Source: an uncultured Alteromonadaceae bacterium
GTDB taxonomy: Bacteria > Pseudomonadota > Gammaproteobacteria > Enterobacterales > Alteromonadaceae
Assembly: GCA_938085045.1 (NCBI GenBank)
Contig: CALKGI010000236.1
Coordinates: 1 to 49,898 of the forward strand
Reading direction: 5' to 3'
DNA: 49,898 nucleotides
Shown here one piece after another: positions 32,807 to 41,847 of this stretch; within the stretch, counting starts at the first letter, position 1; each line of letters opens with the position of its first letter. A model generated the notes under the pieces. It was not told the origin of the DNA, did not search any database, and saw only the letters and a list, made by a program, of their open reading frames with translations. Position numbers and translations under genes: made by a program.

Positions 32807-34234
32807 ATGAAGATTAAAACCTCAACAGTATTGTTGTCAGCCGCACTTTTATTGTCAGGATTCAATACCAGCTTTGCCAGCCAAACCCAAACAGTAAAAA
32901 GTAGCTTTGGCAAAGAACAAAAAGACCTCATCATCAACAAACTTGCCCACGCCATCAGCACTCAATATGTATTAGAAGACAAAGGCATAAAGTTCTCGCA
33001 ACAACTACTCGCAAAAAACAGCAGTGGCGCTTATGGCGAGTCGGCCACCAAAGAAGACTTTATTCAACAACTCAACAAGAGTTTGTATCAAATCACCAAT
33101 GACAAGCATGTTAGCGTACGCCCAGCAGCGAGCGAAAAAAATGGCAAAGGCCCGCAAAAGCGCATGATGCGAAAGATGGTCAAGTCCCAGCCTCAAGAGA
33201 ACGCTGATAAGTCGCAGCCACAAAGAAAAATGGTAAGAATGGACCCCGGCGCATCAGCGGGCAAATCACTTAAAGCCCAATTTGGATTACCAGAAGGTCC
33301 AAGCATGGCAACCGACATACTACCGGGTAACATAGGTTTACTCACCATAAGCGACCTGATGGGTGAAGTATCTGAACTCGACGAGTCGATGGCCAAACTG
33401 GCCAATACCGATGGCCTCATCATCGACGTTAGAGAATGCCCCGGTGGCAGTGGCGAAATATCCACTCAATTATCTAGCTACTTTATGCCCGAAGGTGAAG
33501 AACTCATGAGTCACTACACCCGAGGCGAGCCTGCGCGAGTAAGCACAAGTGTTGTTTTGCCTGATGGTGCCAGTCGTTATTTCAATAAACCCGTTTATTT
33601 GGTGACCTCAGGATTCACAGGCTCGGCTTGCGAGGCATTAACCTTTGTCACCAAATATCACGATTTGGCCACAATAGTAGGCGAAAACACCGCCGGTGCG
33701 GGACACGCGCTAACCAGCGACTTAACACCAATGGGTTTTGGCCTTGCCGCTTTCATACCCAATTCAATGCCATCTCATCCAAAACACAAAGGCGGGTTTG
33801 AAAAAATAGGCGTACCAGTTGATGTAAATGCCAGTGCCCCCATTGCTGTTGATAGAGCGCTACAATTGATTTTATCTGAGTTGCTGGCTAAAAACTCAAA
33901 CAGCCCAACGCTTGCCAAAGCTCTTATAAGTAGCACTGAAAAAACCAATAAAGTGTTGTTAGAACAAGTGCAGAATCGTCGAAAATACCATGCTTTATTA
34001 GGGGATTATGGTGATGGTCGAGCGCTAATTTTTGAACAAGGCCAGCTTAAATACAAAACCCCAAGAGGAATGAAAATTCCTTTAAAACAATTAGATAGCG
34101 ACTTGTTTATGATGATGTCGAAAAGGGCGTCGAGCAAAGTTAGGGTAGAGCGTAACACCGAGGGCGAAGTGACAGGCATTAGCCTATCACCACGGCCCGG
34201 TCAAACACAATGGAAAGCATTGCAAAGGGGATAG
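32807..34234 (+). CDS. S41-family (C-terminal processing type) secreted peptidase
   Basis: About 475 aa. ATG 32807 is chosen with GGGAT upstream and because MKIKTSTVLLSAALLLSG then begins a typical signal peptide ending SFAS. The N-terminal region has a Lys/Gln/Met-rich insert (about 110-150). The S41 core follows: NIGLLTISDLM, GLIIDVRECPGGSG, and VYLVTSGFTGSACEALTFV with the likely nucleophile Ser273, then VGENTAGAGH. No PDZ domain is evident, so it resembles the interphotoreceptor-retinoid-binding-like S41 subgroup rather than Ctp/Prc. Exported to the periplasm. It ends 6 bp from the convergent histidine kinase gene. Confidence 0.85.
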   Translation: MKIKTSTVLLSAALLLSGFNTSFASQTQTVKSSFGKEQKDLIINKLAHAISTQYVLEDKGIKFSQQLLAKNSSGAYGESATKEDFIQQLNKSLYQITNDKHVSVRPAASEKNGKGPQKRMMRKMVKSQPQENADKSQPQRKMVRMDPGASAGKSLKAQFGLPEGPSMATDILPGNIGLLTISDLMGEVSELDESMAKLANTDGLIIDVRECPGGSGEISTQLSSYFMPEGEELMSHYTRGEPARVSTSVVLPDGASRYFNKPVYLVTSGFTGSACEALTFVTKYHDLATIVGENTAGAGHALTSDLTPMGFGLAAFIPNSMPSHPKHKGGFEKIGVPVDVNASAPIAVDRALQLILSELLAKNSNSPTLAKALISSTEKTNKVLLEQVQNRRKYHALLGDYGDGRALIFEQGQLKYKTPRGMKIPLKQLDSDLFMMMSKRASSKVRVERNTEGEVTGISLSPRPGQTQWKALQRG

Positions 34235-34240
34235 CGGTTA

Positions 34241-35725
34241 TTACCCCGGCAACTCTACCCGGCTAAGGTTAAACCCAAAGGTTGTGCCTTCGCCGAGTTC
34301 GCTCTTAACATTAATATCAGACTTTAACAGCACCAACAGCTTTTGACTGATAGCCAAACCCAACCCGCCGTGCTGTTTTTTATCATCCACGGCGTTGCTG
34401 GCTCTATAGCGGGCATCAAACACATAAGGTAACTCTTTAGCACTTATGCCGGTGCCGTTGTCGACAACTTCGAGTTTGAGTTTTTGCCCTCCACCTTCTG
34501 AAGCCCTCAACACAATGCAGCCCCCTTGTGCAGTATGACGAATAGCGTTTTCAATCAAATTACTCAGTACACGTTCCAGTTTGCCAATGTCTGAATACAC
34601 CATAAATTCGCAGTCTTGCGGGTCAATTTCCATGGTGATATTTTTTTCTTGCACTTTAAAAGCGAATTTAGCGGCAATATCGTAAAGTAACTCACCCAGC
34701 GGAAAAGTCTCTAAATTCACCGTCACTTGGCCGCCTTCTAAATGGGCCAATTCAAAAATCTGATCCACCAGCCGTTTCAATTGATTGGCATTTTTAAACG
34801 CAATACCAACAAATTTTTGCAGTTGCTCTTCGCTAAGCTTCTTGCCCTTTAATTCAATGGTTTCAAGGTAACCCTGAAGACTCGCCAGTGGGGTGCGTAA
34901 ATCGTGAGACAAATGGGCCAATAATTCTCGGCGCTGCCTGTCGTTGTTTTGTAATTGCACCAGCTGATAATTAATTTGCTCAGCCATGTCGTTAAACGTA
35001 TGCCCTAGCTCGTGCAATTCATTATTTGATGAGGGCCAACTGCGCAAGCTCACTTTAGATTTTTCAAAACCCGCTTGACGAAACGCCCGTATATCGGCGG
35101 TTAAAGCTTTGAGCGGCATAGTCAAAAATCTTAGCAACCCTAACAGTACAATAAAGAAAAACACCACTGCACCAATCACCATCGCAATAGACTGGGCCAC
35201 TTGTTGATTTGACTTAATGCCCGAGAAAATTGAATCATAAATTTGCGAGCCAATGATAATGTACAAATATCCCTGTAAATTCTCATCATTATAAATAGGA
35301 GACGCCGAAAAAATCTTGTGGCCCTGCAAGTCACGCGGGTCATCGCCATAAATCGGCAAAGATTGTTTTTGCTCAATCAAGCGCAATAACGGCACCAAAT
35401 CAATATTCTTACGTTTCACTCTACCCGGCTCGGCCGAATAGGTGATGATTTTTCCGGTAGGGTCGACAAAATAAAATTCAAAACTGGGTCCTAGGATCAT
35501 CAACGTATGAAATAAATTTTTCAGTGCATCGTGATCATAAACGCCTTCTTTTAGCAGTGGATTGTCATTAGCCAAATGCTCAGCCAAAGAGATATGCAAC
35601 CGCTGCTCGGCTTCGCTTCGAGACATTTGTTCAAGGTTTTGCGACCACCAGAAAAATATTCCAGCAACGGCAATAAACAGCACTAGCAAAGAAAGGGCTA
35701 ATCGCTGGTATAGTGAAATTTTCAT
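34241..35725 (-). CDS. Membrane sensor histidine kinase
   Basis: About 494 aa from ATG at 35723-35725 (MKISLYQRLA). TM helices at about 9-27 and 181-203 enclose a periplasmic sensor of about 150 residues (FEFYFVDPTGKIITYSAEPG, double-PAS/Cache-like character). A HAMP linker follows (LTMPLKALTADIRAFRQAGF), then HisKA with His274 in LAHLSHDLRTPLAS and HATPase_c with VLSNLIENAIRHT, VVDNGTGIS and HGGLGLAISQKL. It autophosphorylates and passes phosphate to the response regulator encoded just upstream (60-76 bp). It is the last gene of the leftward operon with the Spondin_N proteins. Confidence 0.93.
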   Translation of the reverse strand: MKISLYQRLALSLLVLFIAVAGIFFWWSQNLEQMSRSEAEQRLHISLAEHLANDNPLLKEGVYDHDALKNLFHTLMILGPSFEFYFVDPTGKIITYSAEPGRVKRKNIDLVPLLRLIEQKQSLPIYGDDPRDLQGHKIFSASPIYNDENLQGYLYIIIGSQIYDSIFSGIKSNQQVAQSIAMVIGAVVFFFIVLLGLLRFLTMPLKALTADIRAFRQAGFEKSKVSLRSWPSSNNELHELGHTFNDMAEQINYQLVQLQNNDRQRRELLAHLSHDLRTPLASLQGYLETIELKGKKLSEEQLQKFVGIAFKNANQLKRLVDQIFELAHLEGGQVTVNLETFPLGELLYDIAAKFAFKVQEKNITMEIDPQDCEFMVYSDIGKLERVLSNLIENAIRHTAQGGCIVLRASEGGGQKLKLEVVDNGTGISAKELPYVFDARYRASNAVDDKKQHGGLGLAISQKLLVLLKSDINVKSELGEGTTFGFNLSRVELPG

Positions 35726-35801
35726 AGATAATGCCCATCCCAAAATCAGTATTGTTGGGTATTAGTAATGCGGTACATGAATGTGCGTTTCAGGACGATA
35801 A

Positions 35802-36542
35802 TCAACTAACACCGTCAGGATTAAATTTGTATCCAACACCAAAAACGGTTTGAATAATTGGCGTATCTTTGCTGCCCACCAGCTTGCTACGCAGCCGATT
35901 TATGTGTGAATTTACCGTGTGTTCGTAACCGCTGTGTTGATAGCCCCACACACTGTCGAGTAGCTGGGCGCGGGAGAAAACCTGCCCCGGGTGTTGTGCC
36001 ATAAAAGCGATTAAATCGAATTCGGTTGAAGTTAAATCCAGCGTTTTATCGTGAAGTACCACTTGGTGCGTCTTTTGGTTAATCATCAAATGGCCCACCA
36101 CTGTGGTTTGCGAGTCTAGGGTTTGCGAATCGAGGCTTTGAACATCTTCTTTGTCAACCTGCCGATCATCAAGTAAATGCACCCGGCGCAGCAACGCATG
36201 AACTCTTGCCTGCAACTCCCGCACACTAAACGGCTTGGTCATGTAGTCGTCGGCGCCAAGCTCTAGCCCTACAACTCGGTCAATCTCACTGGTTCGGGAT
36301 GTCAGCATTAAAATAGCTTGTGCTGGTTTGGCATCCCTAACCTTTCGGCATACGTCGAGCCCGCTGCAACCGGGCAGATTGATATCGAGAATGAGTAACG
36401 AATAATGGTTGGTCAAGGCCATGTCTATGGCACCATTACCGTTATCACATAGGTCTACATTTAAAGTAATATCTTCCATATGAACCTTGATAAGCTCTGC
36501 TATATCTTGTTCATCCTCAACTACCAATATCGAATCTGCCAT
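35802..36542 (-). CDS. OmpR/PhoB-family response regulator
   Basis: A 246 aa protein. The receiver has Glu9-Asp10, the phosphoacceptor Asp53 in LLILDINLPG and Lys103 in YMTKPFS. A linker containing a repeated SLDSQTLDSQT follows. The winged helix is at about 150-243 (LDLTSTEFDLIAFMAQHPGQ, RAQLLDSVWGYQHSGYEHTV, SHINRLRSKL, IQTVFGVGYKF). Partner of the kinase immediately downstream; probable targets include the Spondin_N genes of the same operon. ATG at 36540-36542, 21 bp after the lipoprotein gene. Confidence 0.95.
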   Translation of the reverse strand: MADSILVVEDEQDIAELIKVHMEDITLNVDLCDNGNGAIDMALTNHYSLLILDINLPGCSGLDVCRKVRDAKPAQAILMLTSRTSEIDRVVGLELGADDYMTKPFSVRELQARVHALLRRVHLLDDRQVDKEDVQSLDSQTLDSQTTVVGHLMINQKTHQVVLHDKTLDLTSTEFDLIAFMAQHPGQVFSRAQLLDSVWGYQHSGYEHTVNSHINRLRSKLVGSKDTPIIQTVFGVGYKFNPDGVS

Positions 36543-36563
36543 TTGTGCTCCGCTGGGTGGGAC

Positions 36564-37298
36564 TTATTGCATACGCACTATCTTAACCGACACAGCAGGA
36601 TTATCAAACTTATGCTCACCAGTTAATACCGAACTGCTCAATCCGTCGTCAGCCGAGACAACACCCGGGTGCATTGCAACAAAATCAACATCATCACGTG
36701 CAGCATTCAACCCTTCACCGCCATCGGCGGGGCCCGGAATTGTGCCAGCCATTTCAGAATTACCCTCGGTGCCAGAGTCATAAACACTCGGATTGAACAT
36801 CATCATGCCGCCCACTTCCATCATCGACAAATCAATGGCATTAAGGCCGGTAAATGCATCGTTGGTATTAACCAACATGGTCGCTAAAGATAAATGACTC
36901 GCCATCATATCAGTGGTCATAATCATGACTTCTGCACTCATGCCCGGTAACAAAATACCGTCGTTACTGGCACTGCTGACCACAAAATCTGCGCCCATTA
37001 CACCAGAGTTATCACCCGATTCAGCCAAGTTTTCTAACATTGTTGAAGCGCTTTGGCCAATTTGCCAAATTTGACCTGTTTCGTGTAATACCAACGCCAG
37101 TGGTGACAACGGCTGAAAATTGGTTAAGTTGGTTACCGTCACCTGATATTGATATTCCATAGCTGGTGTAGGCACCGGATCTGGTGTTGGCACCGGCATT
37201 GGGTTCGCATTAGGATCGCCATTGGTTGAACTTGAACCGCCACAAGCTGTTAAAAAACCAGCCAGCGCAATTGGGGCTAAACGTTTAAAATATAACAT
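36564..37298 (-). CDS. Spondin_N-domain lipoprotein
   Basis: A 244 aa protein. The signal has lipobox LTAC (Cys19), followed by a Ser/Gly and Pro-rich linker (DPNANPMPVPTPDPVPTP). The mature part (about 47-240) matches the bacterial Spondin_N type: YQVTVTNLTNFQPLSPLALV, LAESGDNSGVMGAD, LSLATMLVNTNDAFTGLNAI and YDSGTEGNSE. Acidic residues in the last two blocks probably bind calcium. Attached to the membrane, facing the periplasm or outside. It is paralogous to the protein encoded 10 bp upstream and cotranscribed with the two-component genes. Confidence 0.88.
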   Translation of the reverse strand: MLYFKRLAPIALAGFLTACGGSSSTNGDPNANPMPVPTPDPVPTPAMEYQYQVTVTNLTNFQPLSPLALVLHETGQIWQIGQSASTMLENLAESGDNSGVMGADFVVSSASNDGILLPGMSAEVMIMTTDMMASHLSLATMLVNTNDAFTGLNAIDLSMMEVGGMMMFNPSVYDSGTEGNSEMAGTIPGPADGGEGLNAARDDVDFVAMHPGVVSADDGLSSSVLTGEHKFDNPAVSVKIVRMQ

Positions 37299-37307
37299 AA
37301 GACCTCC

Positions 37308-38015
37308 TTATTGAACGGTAACTGTGACTTTGGCTACAGGGTTTAACCAGCGATGTACGCGGTTGTCTAAATCGCTGCTGCCAGCGGTTGCATCGTCATC
37401 GCCAATTGCACCACGATGAACGTGAACATTGGTGTTGAACTGCGAATCGCTAACGCCAGTACCATTGGCACCACCATTACCACCCGGTGCCGCTGGAATA
37501 CCCGCAGTACCCGGTGCGCCACCAGCGCCACCAACAATCATTTCGTCGTTGGCTTCGGTGCCAGCATCATAAGCGTTCAACCAAATAGTATAAGTGCCTG
37601 CTTCTGAAGGAATGGCCCAGCTGTCTAAACCAACAAACCCGTCATTGGTAGGCAACATCATTGCGGTAATTGACAAATACATATTGCCATCTGTTGTGCT
37701 AAGCATAGTTTCTGTGCTTCCGGCAGGTGCCAACAAACCACCAGCAGGGTTGGTTTTAATGTCGGCACTGGCAGCCATTAACATGGTGTCTAGTCCTGAG
37801 ATATCACCGCCCTCAGCCATCATTTGCAATTCAGTGCTAGCGGTTGTTGCAACCGAAAACATCGAAGCATCGCCATTGTGCGCGGCAACAATTAACGGGG
37901 TAAAATGAAGACCCTGAGTCAGGTTGGTAATTGAAATATTCAAGTCTTGTGCTTGAGCACCTGTAGCGGCAAAGACAGATAAGATGCTAGCAGCAAGTAG
38001 TTGTTTGTTTTTCAT
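37308..38015 (-). CDS. Secreted Spondin_N-domain protein
   Basis: A 235 aa protein. ATG at 38013-38015 is chosen because AAGGA precedes it and MKNKQLLAASILSVFAATGA then begins a clean signal peptide ending AQA. A TTG about 28 codons upstream would add an unlikely extension. Spondin_N blocks are LNISITNLTQGLHFTPLIVA, MAEGGDISGLDTML, LSTTDGNMYLSITAMMLPTN, DGFVGLDSW and YDAGTEANDE. A Gly/Ala-rich insert (GGAGGAPGTAGIPAAPGG) lies before the C-terminal VHVHRGAIGDDD and RVHRWLNPVAKV. First gene of a leftward operon. A free partner of the lipoprotein version downstream. Confidence 0.88.
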   Translation of the reverse strand: MKNKQLLAASILSVFAATGAQAQDLNISITNLTQGLHFTPLIVAAHNGDASMFSVATTASTELQMMAEGGDISGLDTMLMAASADIKTNPAGGLLAPAGSTETMLSTTDGNMYLSITAMMLPTNDGFVGLDSWAIPSEAGTYTIWLNAYDAGTEANDEMIVGGAGGAPGTAGIPAAPGGNGGANGTGVSDSQFNTNVHVHRGAIGDDDATAGSSDLDNRVHRWLNPVAKVTVTVQ

Positions 38016-38198
38016 TTTGTGTTTTTCCTTCAATTGTTTATTTAAGCAAGAGTTTAAGTGCTTGTTTAAGCGTTGAAGGAGAGTATGCAGGTGCAACATC
38101 CCAAAGTGGTCACCGAGTTATCACAATTTCATCACAAATGGATTTTTTGTTGTTTTTTGTGTTGCGGGGTAGCGTAAAAGTCTGATGAGACCTCACAT

Positions 38199-38439
38199 GG
38201 AGGATGGGTTAGGTGAGGTACGAGCCGTAACCCATCGGTGAGTTAACTTGCCAGCGTCAGTCATTATTATCACATGTTGTAAATGGCATTATTTAACGAT
38301 TTTCCGCCTTGCAAATTAATACAATGCCTCATCACCAAACCGGGGTTTAAAACGCCGATTGTCACAAATAAAGCCTTGGTAGAAAACGACAAGTAGCCGA
38401 TGGGTTACGGCTTGCTTCGCTACGCCTAACCCGTCCTCC
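38199..38439. repeat. REP/BIME-like pair of opposed hairpins
   Basis: The left hairpin has GATGGGTTA (38203-38211) and TAACCCATC (38228-38236). The right one has GATGGGTTA (38399-38407) and TAACCCGTC (38427-38435). The two units (38199-38238 and 38397-38439) are also inverted copies of each other around about 158 bp. This is the layout of extragenic palindromes or a small MITE. No gene is visible in 38100-38492. Confidence 0.6.
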
Positions 38440-38492
38440 GGTATGAGATAAAAACAGTTTTTGTGGCAACCTTGGTGTGAAGCTTTTAGTCC

Positions 38493-38969
38493 TCACTCCA
38501 ACTCATGAATATAATAATCTTGTTCATGCCCTTGCTCTTCATAATCATCTCTAACCCAGCGGGCCGAGTCATGATTTAAAAAGCGATACACTTCAACTTC
38601 GTTGCCGTCATCATCTACACGGGTCAGTTGCCACTGGGCAGGGCCGAGGTATTCGTTACTCCAAGGTAAATCGTCTAATTTCAGTTTTAAATGGTCAAGC
38701 AACACCATTAAGGCTTTTTTTGAATCGGGTTCAAAACTGCGAATATTGACACAAACGCCAATTTCGCTCTGTCCCACCGGGCACAATAACCAATACTTAT
38801 GTTTGCCAAGCTCTACCACGGCGGCTTTCACTTCGCCCATGCCTTCTTCTTCATAACTGAAGAATGTCAGCCCATAGGTTTTACTCATTTGCTTGACGGT
38901 AAACGGCAATTCGCACACAGGCTCTGGTCCGCCTATTTCATCCCACTGTTCTTCTTCTATTTGTTTCAT
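38493..38969 (-). CDS. Hypothetical acidic protein, 158 aa
   Basis: ATG at 38967-38969 is chosen because CAGGA precedes it with 8 nt spacing; a longer frame upstream lacks a good start. The protein is acidic, soluble and Trp-rich, without signal peptide (MKQIEEEQWDEIGGPEPV, SKTYGLTFFSYEEEG, HKYWLLCPVGQSEIGVCVNI, ARWVRDDYEEQ). No family recognised. It stands alone between the REP-like element and the enoyl-CoA hydratase gene, which lies 70 bp upstream on the same strand. Confidence 0.65.
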   Translation of the reverse strand: MKQIEEEQWDEIGGPEPVCELPFTVKQMSKTYGLTFFSYEEEGMGEVKAAVVELGKHKYWLLCPVGQSEIGVCVNIRSFEPDSKKALMVLLDHLKLKLDDLPWSNEYLGPAQWQLTRVDDDGNEVEVYRFLNHDSARWVRDDYEEQGHEQDYYIHELE

Positions 38970-39038
38970 ATTTATTATCCTGAATTTGCTGGCTGGCAAA
39001 AGACTAACTCAGTGCCTTTGATTATGATAGTCCAATGA

Positions 39039-39836
39039 TTATTTCATCTTCTCGAGCAATTTATTCACAGCCTTTACATGCTCAGGCTCATGATGGCACA
39101 TGCCTTGATACGCCGCGCAGATATCCAAAAAATCGGCCAGTTCGGTGCGTTGGGCCATTTTCATCATCCGTTTGGTGAATCTTAATGCCGTAGTGGGTTT
39201 TGCTGCCATTTCATTGGCGAGTTCTTTCACTCTTGGCATCAACTCGTCAGGTTCAACAACTTCAAGCGCAATACCGCACGCTTTTGCTTCTTGGGCATTA
39301 ATCACCTTGCCACTAAAAGCAAGCTCAGCTGCCTTTTGATAGCCCACCAAACGTTGCAAAAACCACGCGCCACCGTCTCCGGGAATAAGACCAATATTAA
39401 CGAAAGATTCAGCAAATTTGGCCTTGCTCGACACAATACGAATATCACACATATTGGCGACATCAAAACCGGCACCTATCGCAGCACCATTCACTGCCGC
39501 TATCACTGGCACCTCTGTTTTGTGCAACGCCAGCGGAATGCGCTGAATGCCTTTACGATAACCGTCTTCTAATTCCCTCACCGAACCTTCAAACTCCCCA
39601 CCGCGAGCCGCCATATCTTTTACATTGCCGCCAGAAGAAAAAGCTGACCCCGCACCGGTTAATATCAAAACCGCCACTTCATCATTGGCATTTATCCAAT
39701 CAACTGTAGACACAATGTCATCGGCTATATTGGTGCCGGTCAGCGCGTTACGCACATCATCACGATTAAACGTCAATGTCGCCACGCCATTGTCAAAGGT
39801 TAAAATTGAATCGGTAAGTTGAGGTAAGTTTGTCAT
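39039..39836 (-). CDS. Enoyl-CoA hydratase/isomerase family protein
   Basis: About 265 aa from ATG at 39834-39836 (MTNLPQLTDS). The crotonase fold is clear: VATLTFNRDDVRNALTG, the oxyanion-hole segment GAGSAFSSGGNVKDMA, VIAAVNGAAIGAGFDVANMC, and KFAESFVNIGLIPGDGGAWF with the usual catalytic Glu position occupied by Gly-Leu-Ile/Pro-Gly-Asp-Gly. Normal length. It hydrates or isomerises acyl-CoA in the cytoplasm; the exact substrate is not predicted. Probably monocistronic. The next gene upstream diverges. Confidence 0.88.
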   Translation of the reverse strand: MTNLPQLTDSILTFDNGVATLTFNRDDVRNALTGTNIADDIVSTVDWINANDEVAVLILTGAGSAFSSGGNVKDMAARGGEFEGSVRELEDGYRKGIQRIPLALHKTEVPVIAAVNGAAIGAGFDVANMCDIRIVSSKAKFAESFVNIGLIPGDGGAWFLQRLVGYQKAAELAFSGKVINAQEAKACGIALEVVEPDELMPRVKELANEMAAKPTTALRFTKRMMKMAQRTELADFLDICAAYQGMCHHEPEHVKAVNKLLEKMK

Positions 39837-40017
39837 GGTTGAATTCACTTTGTCGGTTAAAGTGTTGGCATTGTGCAATAAAAAAAGCCGCTCTCAAAGG
39901 GTAAATTACAACACAGGTAATATGAACGACATAGACTTTGCATCCAAAGCTGGCTATGGTAACTAGATAAAACGTATTACCTCAACATCCGCAATAAAAA
40001 GACTTTAAAACAATATC

Positions 40018-41847
40018 ATGGACAATTCACAAGACCCGCAAGATTCAACCACTCAAAGCCATTCCCAGTTACGTCGTTCGTTGGAACAAAGCCGCGTTTT
40101 TGGCGATTTGGGTGTCGAGCTTATCGATGACTTAGTTAAAACTATGGAAGTCTCGGTGATCCCCGGCGGTCAACAATTGTTTGGCCAAGGCGATGCGTCC
40201 GATTCATTATTAGTGGTGATTAGTGGTCGGATATTGGCCAGCCGCAAACTTGATGGCAAAACCCAGCGCTTAGCTGAAATTGGTCCAGGTTCAAGTGTTG
40301 GCGAAGTTGGGTTGGTATTGCAACAACCCCGCGCGGCAGATGTTGTCGCAATACGAGACACCAGTGTTGCCAGTTTGACTCGCGAACAGTTTGAACAAGT
40401 GTTGAAGCGCCACCCGGTTGAATTCAACCGTGCCATAACCCGCACATTATATAGTTTTACCACGCAGGCCCAAAGCCGTCCGCCAACTATCGGGGCTACC
40501 GCCATAGCGGTAGTGTCACTTGACCGGCGAATCGACACCACCGAATTATGCTTGGGTATAGCCAAATCGTTGGGAAAATACGGCAAGACTTACCATTTTA
40601 CACCACAAGAAGGTGAGGCCTTTCATACCGGCACTGGCGCTTCGGCCGAATCCAACGACCACCTCAATCACCTGGAACAATGTTTTGATTACTTGCTTTA
40701 CGAGGCTTCTAGCGAAACCACACCTTGGTCTCACTTGGCCGTACGTCAAGCTGATCAGCTAATTTTGGTTGCGGGTTTCGACAGTGGTCCAACAGTGGTG
40801 ACATCGCAAAATGCCGACCTGCTCAGTGGCCCGGGTTTCGACATGGTTCGAAAATCCTTAGTATTACTGCATCCAGCCAAAACCAAGTCACCCAAAGTTG
40901 ACTTGTCTTGGCGAAAAACCTTCGAACTCGACCGTATTTATCCGGTGCGCAACGCCAATAAAGAAGATGTGCAACGGCTGGTGCGTTTTATGACCGACCG
41001 GGCAATCGGGCTTGTTTTGGGTGGTGGTGGCGCGCGCGGCATGGCGCATATTGGCGTGCTAAAAGCGTTACACGAAAAAGGCGTGCCTATCGACATGGTA
41101 TGCGGCAATAGCATGGGTGCTCTCATTGGCGCACAATATGCCAGTGGCACCGAAGTCGACAAATTATTACAGACCACCACAGCATTTGTCCGAGGTGGTG
41201 AACACCCGGCACTGCCGTTAGTATCGTTACTGTCGGGCAACCGAGTCAGGCGTGATTTGCACCGCATGTTTGGCGAAATACCCATCGAAAACCTGTGGCA
41301 ACCGTTTTTTGCGGTATCGTGCAACCTCAGCCGCGCCAACATTAAAGTTCATGACCAAGGCCCTTTGTGGTTGGCAGTACTGGCCAGCAACTCTCCAGCC
41401 GGCATTGTGCCGCCCGTAGTATCAGATGGCGACCTGTTGGTTGATGCGGCGTTACTCGACAATGTGCCAGTCAAGGCCATGCGCGAAAAACTCGGCTTTG
41501 GCACCTTAATAGCGGTTGATGTCGACGTTGCCGAAGAGCTCACAGTAGACCCAGCACTAGAGAAATTAACTGGCTGGCAGGTATTGCGTCAACGCCTATT
41601 TGGTAAGAACGAAGCTCGCCTTCCCGGCATTATTGACGTACTCAACCGTTCGGGCCACCTTGGTGGTTTAGCACACCGCGAATCGTCTAAAGCGCTGGCC
41701 GATCATTACTTGCAGCCGCCTGTGTCAAAGTTCGCGCTAATGGGTTACTCCAAAGGTCAGGCGATTGCCGACACTGGTTACGAATATGCCATAGACGAAA
41801 TTCAAGATTGGCCCGAATCATTGTTCATCAACTCAAAAAAATTGTGA
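40018..41847 (+). CDS. Cyclic-nucleotide-binding domain plus patatin phospholipase
   Basis: A 609 aa protein. Residues about 25-150 form a cNMP-binding domain (FGQGDASDSLLVVISG, phosphate cassette VGEVGLVLQQPRAADV). Residues about 160-300 are a linker domain. The patatin domain is at about 330-500: oxyanion loop LGGGGARGMAHIGVL (about 334-348), nucleophile Ser365 in CGNSMGAL, and catalytic Asp474 in LVDAALLDNVP (DA instead of the usual DG). The layout is that of the neuropathy-target-esterase-like lysophospholipase group. It is probably a serine lipid acyl hydrolase controlled by cAMP-type ligand. The stop TGA overlaps the GTG start of the downstream NRPS (GTGA), so the two are translationally coupled. 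Confidence 0.9.
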   Translation: MDNSQDPQDSTTQSHSQLRRSLEQSRVFGDLGVELIDDLVKTMEVSVIPGGQQLFGQGDASDSLLVVISGRILASRKLDGKTQRLAEIGPGSSVGEVGLVLQQPRAADVVAIRDTSVASLTREQFEQVLKRHPVEFNRAITRTLYSFTTQAQSRPPTIGATAIAVVSLDRRIDTTELCLGIAKSLGKYGKTYHFTPQEGEAFHTGTGASAESNDHLNHLEQCFDYLLYEASSETTPWSHLAVRQADQLILVAGFDSGPTVVTSQNADLLSGPGFDMVRKSLVLLHPAKTKSPKVDLSWRKTFELDRIYPVRNANKEDVQRLVRFMTDRAIGLVLGGGGARGMAHIGVLKALHEKGVPIDMVCGNSMGALIGAQYASGTEVDKLLQTTTAFVRGGEHPALPLVSLLSGNRVRRDLHRMFGEIPIENLWQPFFAVSCNLSRANIKVHDQGPLWLAVLASNSPAGIVPPVVSDGDLLVDAALLDNVPVKAMREKLGFGTLIAVDVDVAEELTVDPALEKLTGWQVLRQRLFGKNEARLPGIIDVLNRSGHLGGLAHRESSKALADHYLQPPVSKFALMGYSKGQAIADTGYEYAIDEIQDWPESLFINSKKL

